From Antedon mediterranea (taxonomy: Eukaryota; Echinodermata; Crinoidea; Comatulida; Antedonidae): a DNA stretch of 64,000 bases. The position numbers were made by a program, and so were the translations under genes. Below are positions 50,160 through 62,412 of this stretch, piece by piece (the stretch's first letter is position 1; the number at the start of each line of letters is the position of its first letter). The stretch covers positions 14,800,501 to 14,864,500 of the forward strand of contig NC_092671.1 in NCBI RefSeq assembly GCF_964355755.1, in the 5' to 3' direction. The notes under the pieces were generated by a model. The model did not search any database, was not told where the DNA came from, and worked only from the letters and a program-made list of their open reading frames with translations.

Positions 50160-53100
50160 GTATGTAGATTTGTATTCTTTATCTTTTTTTCCTTTAAAAT
50201 TTTGTTTGTGGTAAGAAAATGGTAAGTGCAGAATTTCTGAAATGGAGATGTCAGGTGCAATAATAAAAAGTCTGAAGGTGCATCTTGACTCCAGCAACAG
50301 GAATCCAACCTAACCCTAAAAGGAAACTCAAATTGGCTATGTCTAGGTTGGTGCTATAATAAATAAATGCTATAATAATATGATACTCTAAAATTAATTC
50401 TGCTTTTTCGAAAATTTATTTTACAGGTAAAACCCAAGCCATCTTTCTTAAATCTTCTTTCCAATGTTGGTGCAAAGGGGACAGTATTCACATCTCAACA
50501 GGTTAGTAAGAAATGCTGTGTTTATTTAAAAAAAATTATAAAATAGTTTTATCCATCCTGTAATTGGCAAGTTCCTTTGCTATACGATGCATATATAATA
50601 AAGATACTGTAATAGATGATGCATTTTGACGTCCATAGTAATTGTTATTTTTATAGATTCTTCAGTTTTTGATCAAGTACATTGAAGGATCGCAGCTTTT
50701 TGATCCATTGGACCCAAGAAAAGTTTATTGTGAATATGATGAATTGGGAAGAGTTTTTGGCGTTAAGATGTTTACAATCAAAGATGCAAGGTATTATAAT
50801 CAGTGTGTTACTGATTAAAGTTGCTATCATTTTTAGTAACAGTGATACCAATGGTGTTTGTAGTTTGTGGTAAAGACTTTTTATTGTGAGGTGTTCTATT
50901 GAATTTAACATGTTTTCTTATAAATGTAGTAAAATTGTGGTCTGTTGTTCTTACAGAAAATTGATATTTGCTAATGTAGATGTTGTCCCCACTCAGACTG
51001 AGAAGAACAAAGGTAAAACTGCTATACTGCTGCAGCTTATTCTGTAGTAAAAGAACAAACAAAATAACTACACTAACTAACCAACACTCTTTGTCCAATA
51101 CTATTGTTCAGCCACACTGAAATCTGTATTCTGTTTAAAAAAGTTGTTTACCGGATATTATCAATTGTTTGATTCATTTTATCAGGGGATTCTCAACCAG
51201 GAGGGTCGCAGCAGCAATACTATTACACATTACAGCATAGTCACTGGGTAAGTAAACATGTTTTAATACGTAGTAACATTTATCTTTGTCCCACTTTTAT
51301 TACAATACTCTGTCTTAACTATATAAAAGATATATGTTGCAATAGAAATTGTATTTATTATATATAATTAACTTGCACTGATGAAGGGCTAGTGTTGCCC
51401 GAAAGCTCTGCTAACTTTTCTGGCTGTTTACTTTATCATTTTGATTTAGCTTTTCACTTTTTATTTTTGTATCTCCATTGAGATCCAGCCACTGATACCC
51501 ACAGCATTGTCATTTTTTTTCAGTAATTTGCCTTTGGATTTATATATAATTAATATATTATTTAATCAATACTGAACTTAATTTTTAGATATTTTTGAAG
51601 TGCACTGCCTGCTCTTTAAACTAGGTCTAATACACTACTTTGTGTCAGACAAATAATCATGTTAGTTACATAACTAATATGTTTTTAATAAAACAATTTA
51701 CATTTATCAAACTTTCAGGTGACTTCAGGCAATACATCAGTAAGCAATGCTCCTTGTTCTACTTCAATATCAGTGGCTACTGATGAATGTGATACTCCTC
51801 TTAAAATAGGTACATTTACAAATCTCATTCATGCCATAGTTTGCACTTTGATTAAAGCTCTGTCTACACTCTCTGATTTTAGAAAAAAAGTGTGATGTAC
51901 CCAAATATGGTAGTAATATGCTCAGATATCGTAGTGATACTGATATGATACCACTATGGGCACATCAAATTTTGTCGCATTAAGTTTGATAGTGTAGATG
52001 TAGGCTAAGATTGTGCACAATAAGATTAAATATTTTCAGAAAGAAATTGTGAATGATTTTTCACATCTACATTTTAGATAAGAAGTTTTTTTATTTCAAC
52101 AGTGCAATCTATGCCACACACATCGCGAAAAAGGTCTCATTCAAACTCAACGGGCAGTAGGTGTTCCAAAAAACGCTCAACGCGTAGTGTGTCAGCCAGT
52201 GAAAAAGATGAAGCAGAAGGAGTGATTCCATGGTATGCTATGAAGTATCCATTTGATGATCAGACTTCAATGAGCACAGATCAACATAGTATTCATGTAA
52301 GATTTTTTTTTTTTTAAATATTTATTTCATATGCATCCAACAGTGAGCAACCTGCCAATTACAGAATGGATAAACTGTTTATACTTTATTGTGTTTATAA
52401 AGTTTCATTTTTGAGACTTAGTAAGTTGAATTGAAAGAGTCGTGAGTTACAACTCTGGCCCTAAGTCAGGATTGGACATTGTTGTTGGAAGGCAAGCACG
52501 TTAACAGGCAGACAATCTCCACTATGATATTTCTTTTCATATTCAGTGTCATTTGTGTAATAGATAGGGAGAATTATTTATAAGAAACAGTACCAAAAGC
52601 AATGGAAAACAAATTGAAATTAGTATAGTTGAGGAAGTTATCAGAATGAATATGTGTGTTTGTAAGAATGGTCAAATACTGACCATAGTAAATTTGACAA
52701 ACTTGGATATTATTCACATGCTATTACTCCAATCACTGGACAACAGTTTTTAAACCAAATTATAAATTTAACCTTCATGGATGATGAAAACAATTGAAGT
52801 TCAGAATAATCACGAAAATAATAATTTATTGTTGTTGATATATTAATATTATTTTATTTATCAGGATAAAGCTACTGCGATTATTACAAATTCATCTGAT
52901 GATCTTTGGTTTCTTGAGGAAGATCAACTTGAGTTTGAAATTGAATCTGAAACTTCTAGTGAAAGCTACAGAAGCGTTACTAGTTCAAGTGATAGTGACA
53001 GTGCCATCACAGAGGTAAGACAAAGTGTTAAGCTCTGTCTACACTATCAAACTTTATGTGACAAAAAATGTGATGTGCCCATATATATGGATATGATGAT

Positions 53101-54817
53101 GTCATATCACTACCATATTTGGACATATTACTACCATATTTGGGTAGTTTGGTAGTGTAGACAAAGCTTTAGAGAGCTACATGTATTTTTTATTTTATTT
53201 CTTTAAAACAATTTTTATTTTGTATTGCATTGCAACACAAATGTATCAATGAGTAGCAATAGTTTTTTTTCTTACTATTTTGGTATGCTATTGTATGTTC
53301 CCTGATACTCCGTGACTGTTCCTCCAAAGTTCAATCTCACAAAACACTTGTTTGTGTTTTGTTATTATTGGATGTTAAACTGGGAATGCTCGAAGCTCTA
53401 AACATTCTATGTCACCATGCAGTATAAAAACCTTCAAAGATTGTACAGTATTATTTTTGATATTGATAAATGGGGAACTTTCATATTTTAAATAATTTTA
53501 CCTACAGGCAATATTTGAAGTGGAAGTTCGAGGCGATGAGTCAATTTTAGGAGATGTGGACAGTGATTCAGATAGCATTGACACAGAGATATCTGAGAGG
53601 GTATGTTATTAACCCTGTCTTAAATTACAGAATTTATCATAATCATTAAAAGACAATAATTTTTGTGTTTATTTAATTAAGTAACAAAATATTCAATTAC
53701 TCGGAAATAATTGCTAAAAATTTAAATTTTTAATTGCTTTACATAAGTTAATAAATATGTTATTTATCATTGTCTGAATTCCTTCTCAAAGTGATTTGAA
53801 TTTTAACAACTTGCTTCCATTAATGAATGTGCTGTGGCAATGTTGCAAATGGACAGTAACAAACAATTCTTGAATATTTGAATTAATATCTTTCTAGGAC
53901 AAGTGGGAGTGCAATGAATGTGATACCTTAAATCCTGCAATTCATGGTTATTGTATGGGATGTTGGGCTTTACGTACAGGATGGTTAGCAGATGAAAAGA
54001 GGATGACATTAAAAGAACGGTTAATGTCACAAAGACAAAGTCTTAGAAGATCTCTTTCAGCACCAAGTAAGTTTCCATTTTTAAAAAAGCTTCACATGTC
54101 TGCATTTAAACAAATATCTGTAATATTTAAAATGTTATGAGATTTGTATAAAAAATTATTTACAGACATTAATTAGGTGTGTAAAATTTAAGCCATTTAA
54201 TTTTCTTTTCAGCTGATATGAGACAAAATCATGATGGGATTCTTAATAATCTGTTAGTGTCTCCTGATGTGTGTGATGGTTTTGGAAAAGGGCCAAGCTC
54301 AAGTAGTGAGGATGAAAAAACGTGTGTTGTCAAGAAGAAAGGAACAAATGAATTGATGACGAAATCAGATGATGAGAAATTGAAAACAAGTTTTAATCAG
54401 GAAGGTGAAGATGAAGCAGGAACCGGTGCCCGACCAAGGTCACCAGTAAGCTCATCAGATACAGTTATCATTGAAGAAGCGCCCAGTAGTAGATTCATTG
54501 GACAGTGGCCTACACCAGTGAGCATCGCAAGTAGTTCTTGTCTTCAGACTAATATTTCAGTAACTAGTGATGAAGGAAGAATAGCATCATCATCATCATG
54601 TCCTGTAAGTACCGACTTGACTGGGAATAAAAATAAAGGTCCGCATACTCTTTGTATGATTTGTTTAAGTCGAACTAAGAATGCGAGCATTATACATGGT
54701 AAAAGTGCCCATCAAGTAAGTTGTTATTCATGTGCAAAGAAACTAAGGCGACATGGTAAGCCTTGTCCTGTCTGCCGTCGTAAAATTCAGCACGTCGTTA
54801 AGAATTATTTTATTTAG
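50025..54817 (+). CDS. mdm2: MDM2/MDM4-type E3 ubiquitin ligase, complete coding region (eleven exons)
   Basis: Negative regulator of p53: it binds the p53 activation domain and ubiquitinates it. Exons: 50025-50159, 50427-50501, 50657-50790, 50957-51012, 51186-51247, 51719-51809, 52103-52296, 52865-53014, 53508-53600, 53898-54066, 54213-54817, all with GT/AG and matching phases. The product is 587 residues (human MDM2 has 491). An N-terminal SWIB/p53-binding domain spans about 45-122. A basic stretch (SRKRSHS, SKKRSTRS, about 193-214) probably serves nuclear import. An acidic domain follows with SSDDLWFLEED near 259-269. A RanBP2 zinc finger has C335, C338, C349 and C352. The C2H2C4 RING has C534, C537, H548, H553, C557, C560, C571 and C574, and the tail is YFI. 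The aromatic YF tail is more like MDM2 than MDM4. Vertebrate MDM2 and MDM4 arose by duplication, so this is probably the pro-orthologue of both. Confidence 0.96.
50427..50501 (+). CDS. mdm2: MDM coding exon (SWIB domain start)
   Basis: 75 bp, residues 46-70, starting VKPKPSFLNLLSNVGAKGTV, parallel to human [20 protein letters not shown]. Phase 0 at both ends. Confidence 0.94.
50657..50790 (+). CDS. mdm2: MDM coding exon (p53-binding pocket)
   Basis: 134 bp, residues 71-115. ILQFLIKYIEGSQLFD and the VYCEYDELGRVFGV segment align with the human pocket helices with a constant offset of 18. Ends in phase 2. Confidence 0.94.
50957..51012 (+). CDS. mdm2: MDM coding exon (end of SWIB domain)
   Basis: 56 bp, ARKLIFANVDVVPTQTEKNK region. 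It finishes the p53-binding fold. GTAAAA donor, phase 1. Confidence 0.9.
51186..51247 (+). CDS. mdm2: MDM coding exon (linker)
   Basis: 62 bp, residues 135-154, GGSQQQYYYTLQHSHW. This is a low-complexity linker supported by phase continuity and good splice sites. Confidence 0.87.
51374..51555 (+). repeat. Second copy of the hammerhead-like repeat, in an MDM intron
   Basis: CACTGATGAAGGGC, a short loop, TTGCCCGAAA and GCTCTGCTAACTTTTCTGGC are followed by the GAGATCCAGCCACTGATACC and TTGCCTTTGGATTTATA words of the 27.4-kb repeat in the same order. It is a single unit here, diverged at several positions. Confidence 0.75.
51719..51809 (+). CDS. mdm2: MDM coding exon (Ser/Thr-rich linker)
   Basis: 91 bp, residues 155-184, VTSGNTSVSNAPCSTSISVA and onward. 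Acceptor TTTCAG; GTACAT donor in phase 1. Disordered linker, not conserved in sequence with vertebrates. Confidence 0.87.
51853..52008. mobile_element. Palindromic MITE, copy 3 (MDM intron)
   Basis: Starts TAAAGCTCTGTCTACACTCT and ends near TTTGATAGTGTAGATGTAGG. It retains GTGATGTACCCAAATATGG and CTATGGGCACATCAAA. It is the most diverged of the four copies and begins about 45 bp past the preceding exon. Confidence 0.68.
52103..52296 (+). CDS. mdm2: MDM coding exon (basic NLS-like region)
   Basis: 194 bp, residues 186-249. SRKRSHSNSTGSRCSKKRST is basic and Ser-rich, comparable in position to the nuclear-localisation/AKT-site region of MDM2. IPWYAMKYPFDD follows. Confidence 0.92.
52865..53014 (+). 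CDS. mdm2: MDM coding exon (acidic domain)
   Basis: 150 bp, residues 250-299. SSDDLWFLEEDQLEFEIESE matches the human DDLWFLDE...VEFEVES block, a secondary p53 contact and regulatory segment. Confidence 0.95.
53028..53171. mobile_element. Palindromic MITE, copy 4 (MDM intron, 13 bp from a donor)
   Basis: Starts TTAAGCTCTGTCTACACTAT, passes through GTGATGTGCCCATATATATG, ATGATGTCATATCACTACCA and ends TGGTAGTGTAGACAAAGCTT. It is nearly as well preserved as copy 1 and begins just after the splice donor at 53015. Confidence 0.8.
53508..53600 (+). CDS. mdm2: MDM coding exon (acidic, Ser/Asp-rich)
   Basis: 93 bp, residues 300-330, AIFEVEVRGDESILGDVDSD and onward. It continues the acidic domain; phase 0 at both ends. 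Confidence 0.92.
53898..54066 (+). CDS. mdm2: MDM coding exon (RanBP2-type zinc finger)
   Basis: 169 bp, residues 331-386. WECNECDTLNP...CMGCWALRTGW has the C-x2-C-x10-C-x2-C spacing of the MDM2 zinc finger that binds ribosomal proteins in vertebrates. A Lys/Arg- and Gln-rich helix follows. Confidence 0.96.
54213..54817 (+). CDS. mdm2: MDM last coding exon (linker and RING)
   Basis: 605 bp. A long Ser/Glu-rich linker is followed by the C2H2C4 RING at residues 534-587 and the stop at 54815-54817. RING cores include CMICLSRTKN, HGKSAH, SCYSCAKKL and KPCPVCRRKI. As in vertebrates, linker and RING share one exon. Confidence 0.97.
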
Positions 54818-55037
54818 CAAATGTTATTGTAATTTTACCAGGTTTATTCATTTAGTAAGTTATGAATTTTAAATATTGGAATTTGAGCATATTACCGTCA
54901 CAGTCAAGGGTTCAAATCTTGTCTGGTAGATTTCTTTTTCTCTCCCTTGAGTTACTGTTGGTCCTGTGAATCGATTGACATGTGTGATTCAATTCACTAG
55001 TCTTGGCAATACATTACAATCCTGAAGAAGTAAAGAC

Positions 55038-55071
55038 AATAAAATGTATTTACCAATTAATATCTAATAAA
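55038..55071 (+). terminator. MDM poly(A) signals
   Basis: AATAAA at 55038-55043 and again at 55066-55071, 220-250 bp after the stop, fits a short 3' UTR ending near 55.06-55.10 kb. Confidence 0.55.
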
Positions 55072-55099
55072 ATGATGTATCATACAACGTTGTTTATTT

Positions 55100-56395
55100 T
55101 TCTAAATGACATCTTCATTAATACTGGCATATTAATGTATTCAATTGATAATTTTGCTCATTAAAATTCTTTTTATTTAATTTATTCTCAAGACAAAAAA
55201 AAGAAACAATTTTGTTTAGAGTGGCGATTGTTGTTTTGTGAATGGATTGGTGCCTACATTGGCAATCTTTGGCAATATTCATTAAAATGTGAATAATTGT
55301 ATTTTAATTTCCTTGTTTATTTTAATTATTTAGACGCATTTAATTAACTGAAAATAGTATAGTATTATTATATTAGTATTTGGAATTTGCCTTCAATAAA
55401 TTTGTCATCAATTTCCATCATAATATTTTTACCTCAAACTTATTTTAGTTCTTAACTTCTTTGTATTATATTTCCCCCTTTTTTTTAGCATAGATTAAAA
55501 CTAAATCTATTATTCTAGTGTATAATCCCTTTCTTATGCAAAGTCATAAGTAAGGCAGTGCCTTAATTAAAATATACAGTATAAGCTCTTTAGCTTTTTG
55601 TGCCGAAGAAACAATATGTGCAACTTTTTGTATGCAATTTGTCTGTTCCAGGTCTTGTTTAGTACTTAAATATTGTCTGCCAAATATAGAATTTTTATAT
55701 ATATGCATGTATTTTTGCATATATGCATGTATTTTTGTTTGCAAATTAACCTAAATAAAGACCAAGATGCTTCTATAATGGTGTTTGAAATAGATTAAAA
55801 TGAGTCTGGTGCACATTTAACCATTTACAGTATAAATTAAATTTATTGGCAGCTGAACTGTATACAAGCAATTGAAATACAAAAGTTAAATGTTTTCAAA
55901 TAAAAGCAATTTGAAATGTATAAAGGTTGATGACATATACTAGAGTGTGAGACAATTAAGACTGTCCACTATGGCCCTGATTAAGTTGTGATTGGGTTAA
56001 CACTCTACTTGTTGTAATATCTCTGATTGTTTTATAAATAATGGAAGGCAGAATTCCAAGGGGAGGGGGGGGGGGGTTGTGATATGTTTAGCAGGTGGTG
56101 TACATGCATGATTAGCAATATACAAGTTTTAGAATTGACAATACTTTTTTCATACTGTGAGAAGTGCTATAGAAAATTTAAAAAAAAGAGGTTTTTATAT
56201 TGCAATGAACAGAATATTTTCAGCAAATATTAATCAACATTTATGAATTATATGTAATTAAGTTTTTTATTATTTTCTGTGATTGTTTTAATAACCAGTT
56301 TATTATTTATTCCTCTATAATCAAATATTTTCATCCACACTTTAAAGGCAGGCATGTTACAATATAAAGAACTGCTCTATAAATGTTTAAAGATT
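55100..56395. other. Intergenic AT-rich stretch after the MDM gene
   Basis: No supported exon on either strand. It holds a G-rich tract near 56060-56077 and simple AT-rich sequence only. Confidence 0.5.
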
Positions 56396-56398
56396 CAA

Positions 56399-56609
56399 CC
56401 AATCAGAGCACAGAGATTCAGTAAAAATTGCAGACAATAACTCTAAGTAAAATCATGGAGTATAAAAGTAGGCGCATGTTCACTCATAGGTTATTTTATT
56501 ATAAACTATTTAGATTATTGAGTTTTTGATGGAAATTTTTATGTGAGGTGATCAGACTAGACTACAAAAATAACAGCAGTCTTATTACTGTCTTAATTGG
56601 TAGAAGAAG
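56399..56609 (+). promoter_or_regulatory. Orphan CCAAT/TATA promoter with possible first exon
   Basis: CCAATCA at 56399-56405 and a strong TATAAAAG at 56461-56468 are correctly ordered on the plus strand. About 140 bp later AGAAGAAG/GTATGT (GT 56610-56611) would close a non-coding first exon. No plus-strand coding exon follows in the window before the minus-strand phosphatase gene. It may start a non-coding RNA or a transcript that reads across the tandem array. Confidence 0.35.
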
Positions 56610-57547
56610 GTATGTTTATAAAGCTAGGCCCTAGGCTAGGCCCATCAAATTGATCTGTATACAGTACTGTATTGTGGGCCCTGCTAGGCCTAGGCCTTAG
56701 ACCTACTTTGGCTAGGCTATGTATGTCAACTTCATGACATACACCTACCTTGACTGGTATGTATGAACTGATTTAATATGCTAATGATTAATTGAATGGA
56801 GATCTTTATCTGTTAGTTATTATTAACAGTTTCACTTTCTGAAAAAAAATCCATACCTCGCATGCTTGTGACTTTACAATTTACATGAATGTTGTGTCTT
56901 AGACCTAGGCCCTACTCCTTTCAGTCTTGCAATGTTATTTTCATAGTTTATGTATATAAGTGTATAGGAACATTTAATTTATTGATTGTATTATTGATTA
57001 TCTATTCTGTGCATTATGGCTGTAAGCACTTAATTGTTGATTACAACAAATCTAGAAGTATTGTACATTTCAAGTAGACATTAGTGGTATATTTCAATAA
57101 TGCGGTTTAATAAGTTTATTAATAGATTTCAATGAAATACTGCATATTTCTACGAATTTGTGATGTTCAATTGTTTATTTTAAAGTTCATAAATAAAATA
57201 AATGGTTCCTCATTGAATGCAAGAACAATAGAAATTGTGTAAAACAATTACTGTATAGAGTCCTCTTGTATAATTCCATCCCTCTAGAACATGAAATTAG
57301 GCCAACTTATACTCAAGGGAAACCCTGGTTCAGGAAAAAAATGATTGGTAAGCATTTCTTTTAGAATAAACTTGAAGTTGAACTGGCAAGAGATAGGCCA
57401 ACATCCAGATCAAAAGTCAAAATTGGGACTATACCTGGGGATATGCCTGTTTGTGAAATTAGGGAAAAAGTAGGGGTGGGATTAGACTTGAAGTGGGATT
57501 ATATCCAAGGATTTACAGTACGTCTGATATAACTACAGTAAAACCCG

Positions 57548-58771
57548 TCAAAGGGGACACCTTCAGTATCCAATAAAAGTGTTCGCTTATTGGGATGTCC
57601 TGAATAGGGGCTCAAAGGGGACACCTTCAGTATCCAATAAAAGTGTTCGCTTATTGGGATGTCCTGAATAGGGGCTCAAAGGGGACACCTTCAGTATCCA
57701 ATAAAAGTGTTCGCTTATTGGGATGTCCTGAATAGGGTCTCAAAGGGGACACCTTCAGTATCCAATAAAAGTGTTCGCTTATTGGGATGTCCTGAATAGG
57801 GCTCAAAGGGGACACCTTCAGTATCCAATAAAAAGTGTTCGCTTATTGGGATGTCCTGAATAGGGGCTCAAAGGGGACACCTTCAGTATCCAATAAAAAG
57901 TGTTCGCTTATTGGGATGTCCTGAATAGGGGCTCAAAGGGGACACCTTCAGTATCCAATAAAAAGTGTTCGCTTATTGGGATGTCCTGAATAGGGGCTCA
58001 AAGGGGACACCTTCAGTATCCAATAAAAAGTGTTCGCTTATTGGGATGTCCTGAATAGGGGCTCAAAGGGAACACCTTCAGTATCCAATAAAAAGTGTTC
58101 GCTTATTGGGATGTCCTGAATAGGGGCTCAAAGGGGACACCTTCAGTATCCAATAAAAGTGTTCGCTTATTGGGATGTCCTGAATAGGGGCTCAAAGGGG
58201 ACACCTTCAGTATCCAATAAAAGTGTTCGCTTATTGGGATGTCCTGAATAGGGGCTCAAAGGGGACACCTTCACTATCCAATAAAAGTGTTCGCTTATTG
58301 GGATGTCCTGAATAGGGGCTCAAAGGGGACACCTTCAGTATCCAATAAAAGTGTTCGCTTATTGGGATGTCCTGAATAGGGGCTCAAAGGGGACACCTTC
58401 AGTATCCAATAAAAGTGTTCGCTTATTGGGATGTCCTGAATAGGGGCTCAAAGGGGACACCTTCAGTATCCAATAAAAGTGTTCGCTTATTGGGATGTCC
58501 TGAATAGGGGCTCAAAGGGGACACCTTCAGTATCCAATAAAAGTGTTCGCTTATTGGGATGTCCTGAATAGGGGCTCAAAGGGGACACCTTCAGTATCCA
58601 ATAAAAGTGTTCGCTTATTGGGATGTCCTGAATAGGGGCTCAAAGGGGACACCTTCAGTATCCAATAAAAGTGTTCGCTTTATTGGGATGTCCTGAATAG
58701 GGGCTCAAAGGGGACACCTTCAGTATCCAATAAAAGTGTTCCCTTTATTGGGATGTCCTGAATAGGGGTTC
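57548..58771 (+). repeat. Tandem array, 19 copies of a 64-65 bp unit
   Basis: The word ACACCTTCA recurs 19 times. Each unit reads through GGGGACACCTTCAGTATCC, AATAAAAGTGTTCGCTTATT and GGGATGTCCTGAATAGGGG in order. Copies are almost identical; differences are one-base changes (AATAAAA or AATAAAAA in consecutive units 5-10, one GGGA, one TTCACT) and an extra T in the last two. The first unit is preceded by ACAGTAAAACCCGTC, and the last runs into a diverged flank with GGGAAAGTGTCCCC. High identity implies very recent expansion or ongoing homogenisation. There is no open frame. Confidence 0.95.
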
Positions 58772-60443
58772 TACTTTAGAGTTAGAGAGCATGCATTTCC
58801 CGTCATTTGTTTTATGGGAAAGTGTCCCCAAACATGTCCTGGGAGTTGTTATTGGGCTTGTTAAATACTGTAAATACTGGGATTCTGGAATAACACAAAA
58901 TGAGACTTGTTTTAATCTATTGTATGATTTCTATTTTCAAGTACGTAGGCTGAAAAATTATATATTTTGTTATTTCTATATGAAAAAAATGTATAAAATT
59001 ATTTTATTATTACAAAATATACATAACATTATTTGCATAGATGTACAATTAATATAAATTAGTTTTAACATTAAGCTACAAAAAGCATAAGAACAAATTA
59101 ATACTAATACTAAAAAACAATAACAATACTTAATGTTAATAGAAAGATGCAGATAGAGGGGTGTTTTGGCCCATTTTTGTGTGTGAAATTACAATACATA
59201 CACAATATTATATCAGATTTACTCCCATTCCACCTGCTAATGTCCATGTCTCTATAGTCATAATACTGTACTAATTAATAACTACTATACATTACCATGC
59301 ATACAGCCAATTGGCCTTTTACATAACACAATTTTGTTAAAACCAATAATTAAAAAATAAATACGCTTAATATTAAGTTAAGTATAGAAACAATATAAAG
59401 TAGATTGATCTACAGAGTTAATATGTTGACACATATTATAACACTATATTTCAAGATAAATTTACTTGCACAATTACAATGATAGTGCACAGCACCATTT
59501 TGGAAATATAAGTATTTATATAAAAACAATTTTAAAATGTATAAAAATACAATCAAGTAAAAAATGTTATTGAAAAATGATTATTGAACAAAGGTGGGTT
59601 AAATTTGTCCTGATATTTAAAATGTACTCTTAAAATAATTGTTCACATCAGAGTTCAAGATTCTATTGAGAATCTGAAAGGCAAGCCTATCTGTTGCATT
59701 TCTTCATTTGTGTAGTCCAGAAAGAGAAAATGCCATCTTAAAAACCATATTTTGAACCATATTTTTAAAACAAAAATTATTCCTTTATAAATAGAAATGG
59801 GCCCAGAATTTTATCCTGGCTAATCAACTTAATCTAGTCCAGTCCACTAACTAATCAAAAAATAGATTTTAATCACATAATTATTACTACAGTATTATTC
59901 TAATAAAATAGAATATTACAAACCAGTTGTACCAAAATATATATTGCATATATAAATATGGATAGAAATATACAAATTTATTATAATACATTTTAAAATT
60001 ATTACAATTACGCTGAATGAAAGCCTCTATTGAAATGAAGTTTAAAAGTGTTTTGCCTAGTGGAAATCAGGCTTTGAGAGAGTCTTTGTTCTAAAATGCA
60101 TTGTGTTATACAGTACCATATCATAATAGTTCTGTAAATGCAACCACACTCATGTCCAAAATAAGATATCCTAACCTATTTTTAAATTATTTAATAAAGT
60201 TAATCTTACACTAATAAATGGAATAAAGGTATTTGTAAACTTGCATTTAAAATTGGTTTGTTTGTCGTTTAGTGTGCAAGCATTGTCACTGTCACAAAAT
60301 TCATTGTTACACTTGATTGTCCATTGAAACTTTAAGAGGTTTTATATTTATTGAATAAATTGGAAGACAAGACGGATTATTATAAAGTCGTTGGCCATTT
60401 CTTTTTACCCTTTTGAATGATAATGCAAAATGAAAATCTTTGT
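58772..60443. other. AT-rich stretch downstream of the phosphatase gene
   Basis: No exon is recognisable. Its right end should be the phosphatase 3' UTR. The plus-strand frame at 58791-59057 opens in the diverged repeat flank and has no similarity I recognise. Confidence 0.5.
60347..60352 (-). terminator. Candidate phosphatase poly(A) signal
   Basis: TTTATT on the plus strand reads AATAAA on the coding strand, 92 bases after the stop codon. The AT-rich context offers alternatives farther on. Confidence 0.35.

Positions 60444-62412
<1,969 letters not shown>

Noticed and set aside
54890-54935. Possible tRNA gene (GGTTCAAATCT word)
   Set aside because: Only a B-box-like word; no acceptor or anticodon stems can be drawn.
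56345-56365. Second p53-like half-site (AGGCATGTTA)
   Set aside because: Single imperfect decamer with no partner; such words are expected by chance many times in 64 kb.
57548-58771. CRISPR-like array
   Set aside because: The whole 64-bp unit is repeated with no variable spacers, and the genome is eukaryotic; it is a tandem repeat.
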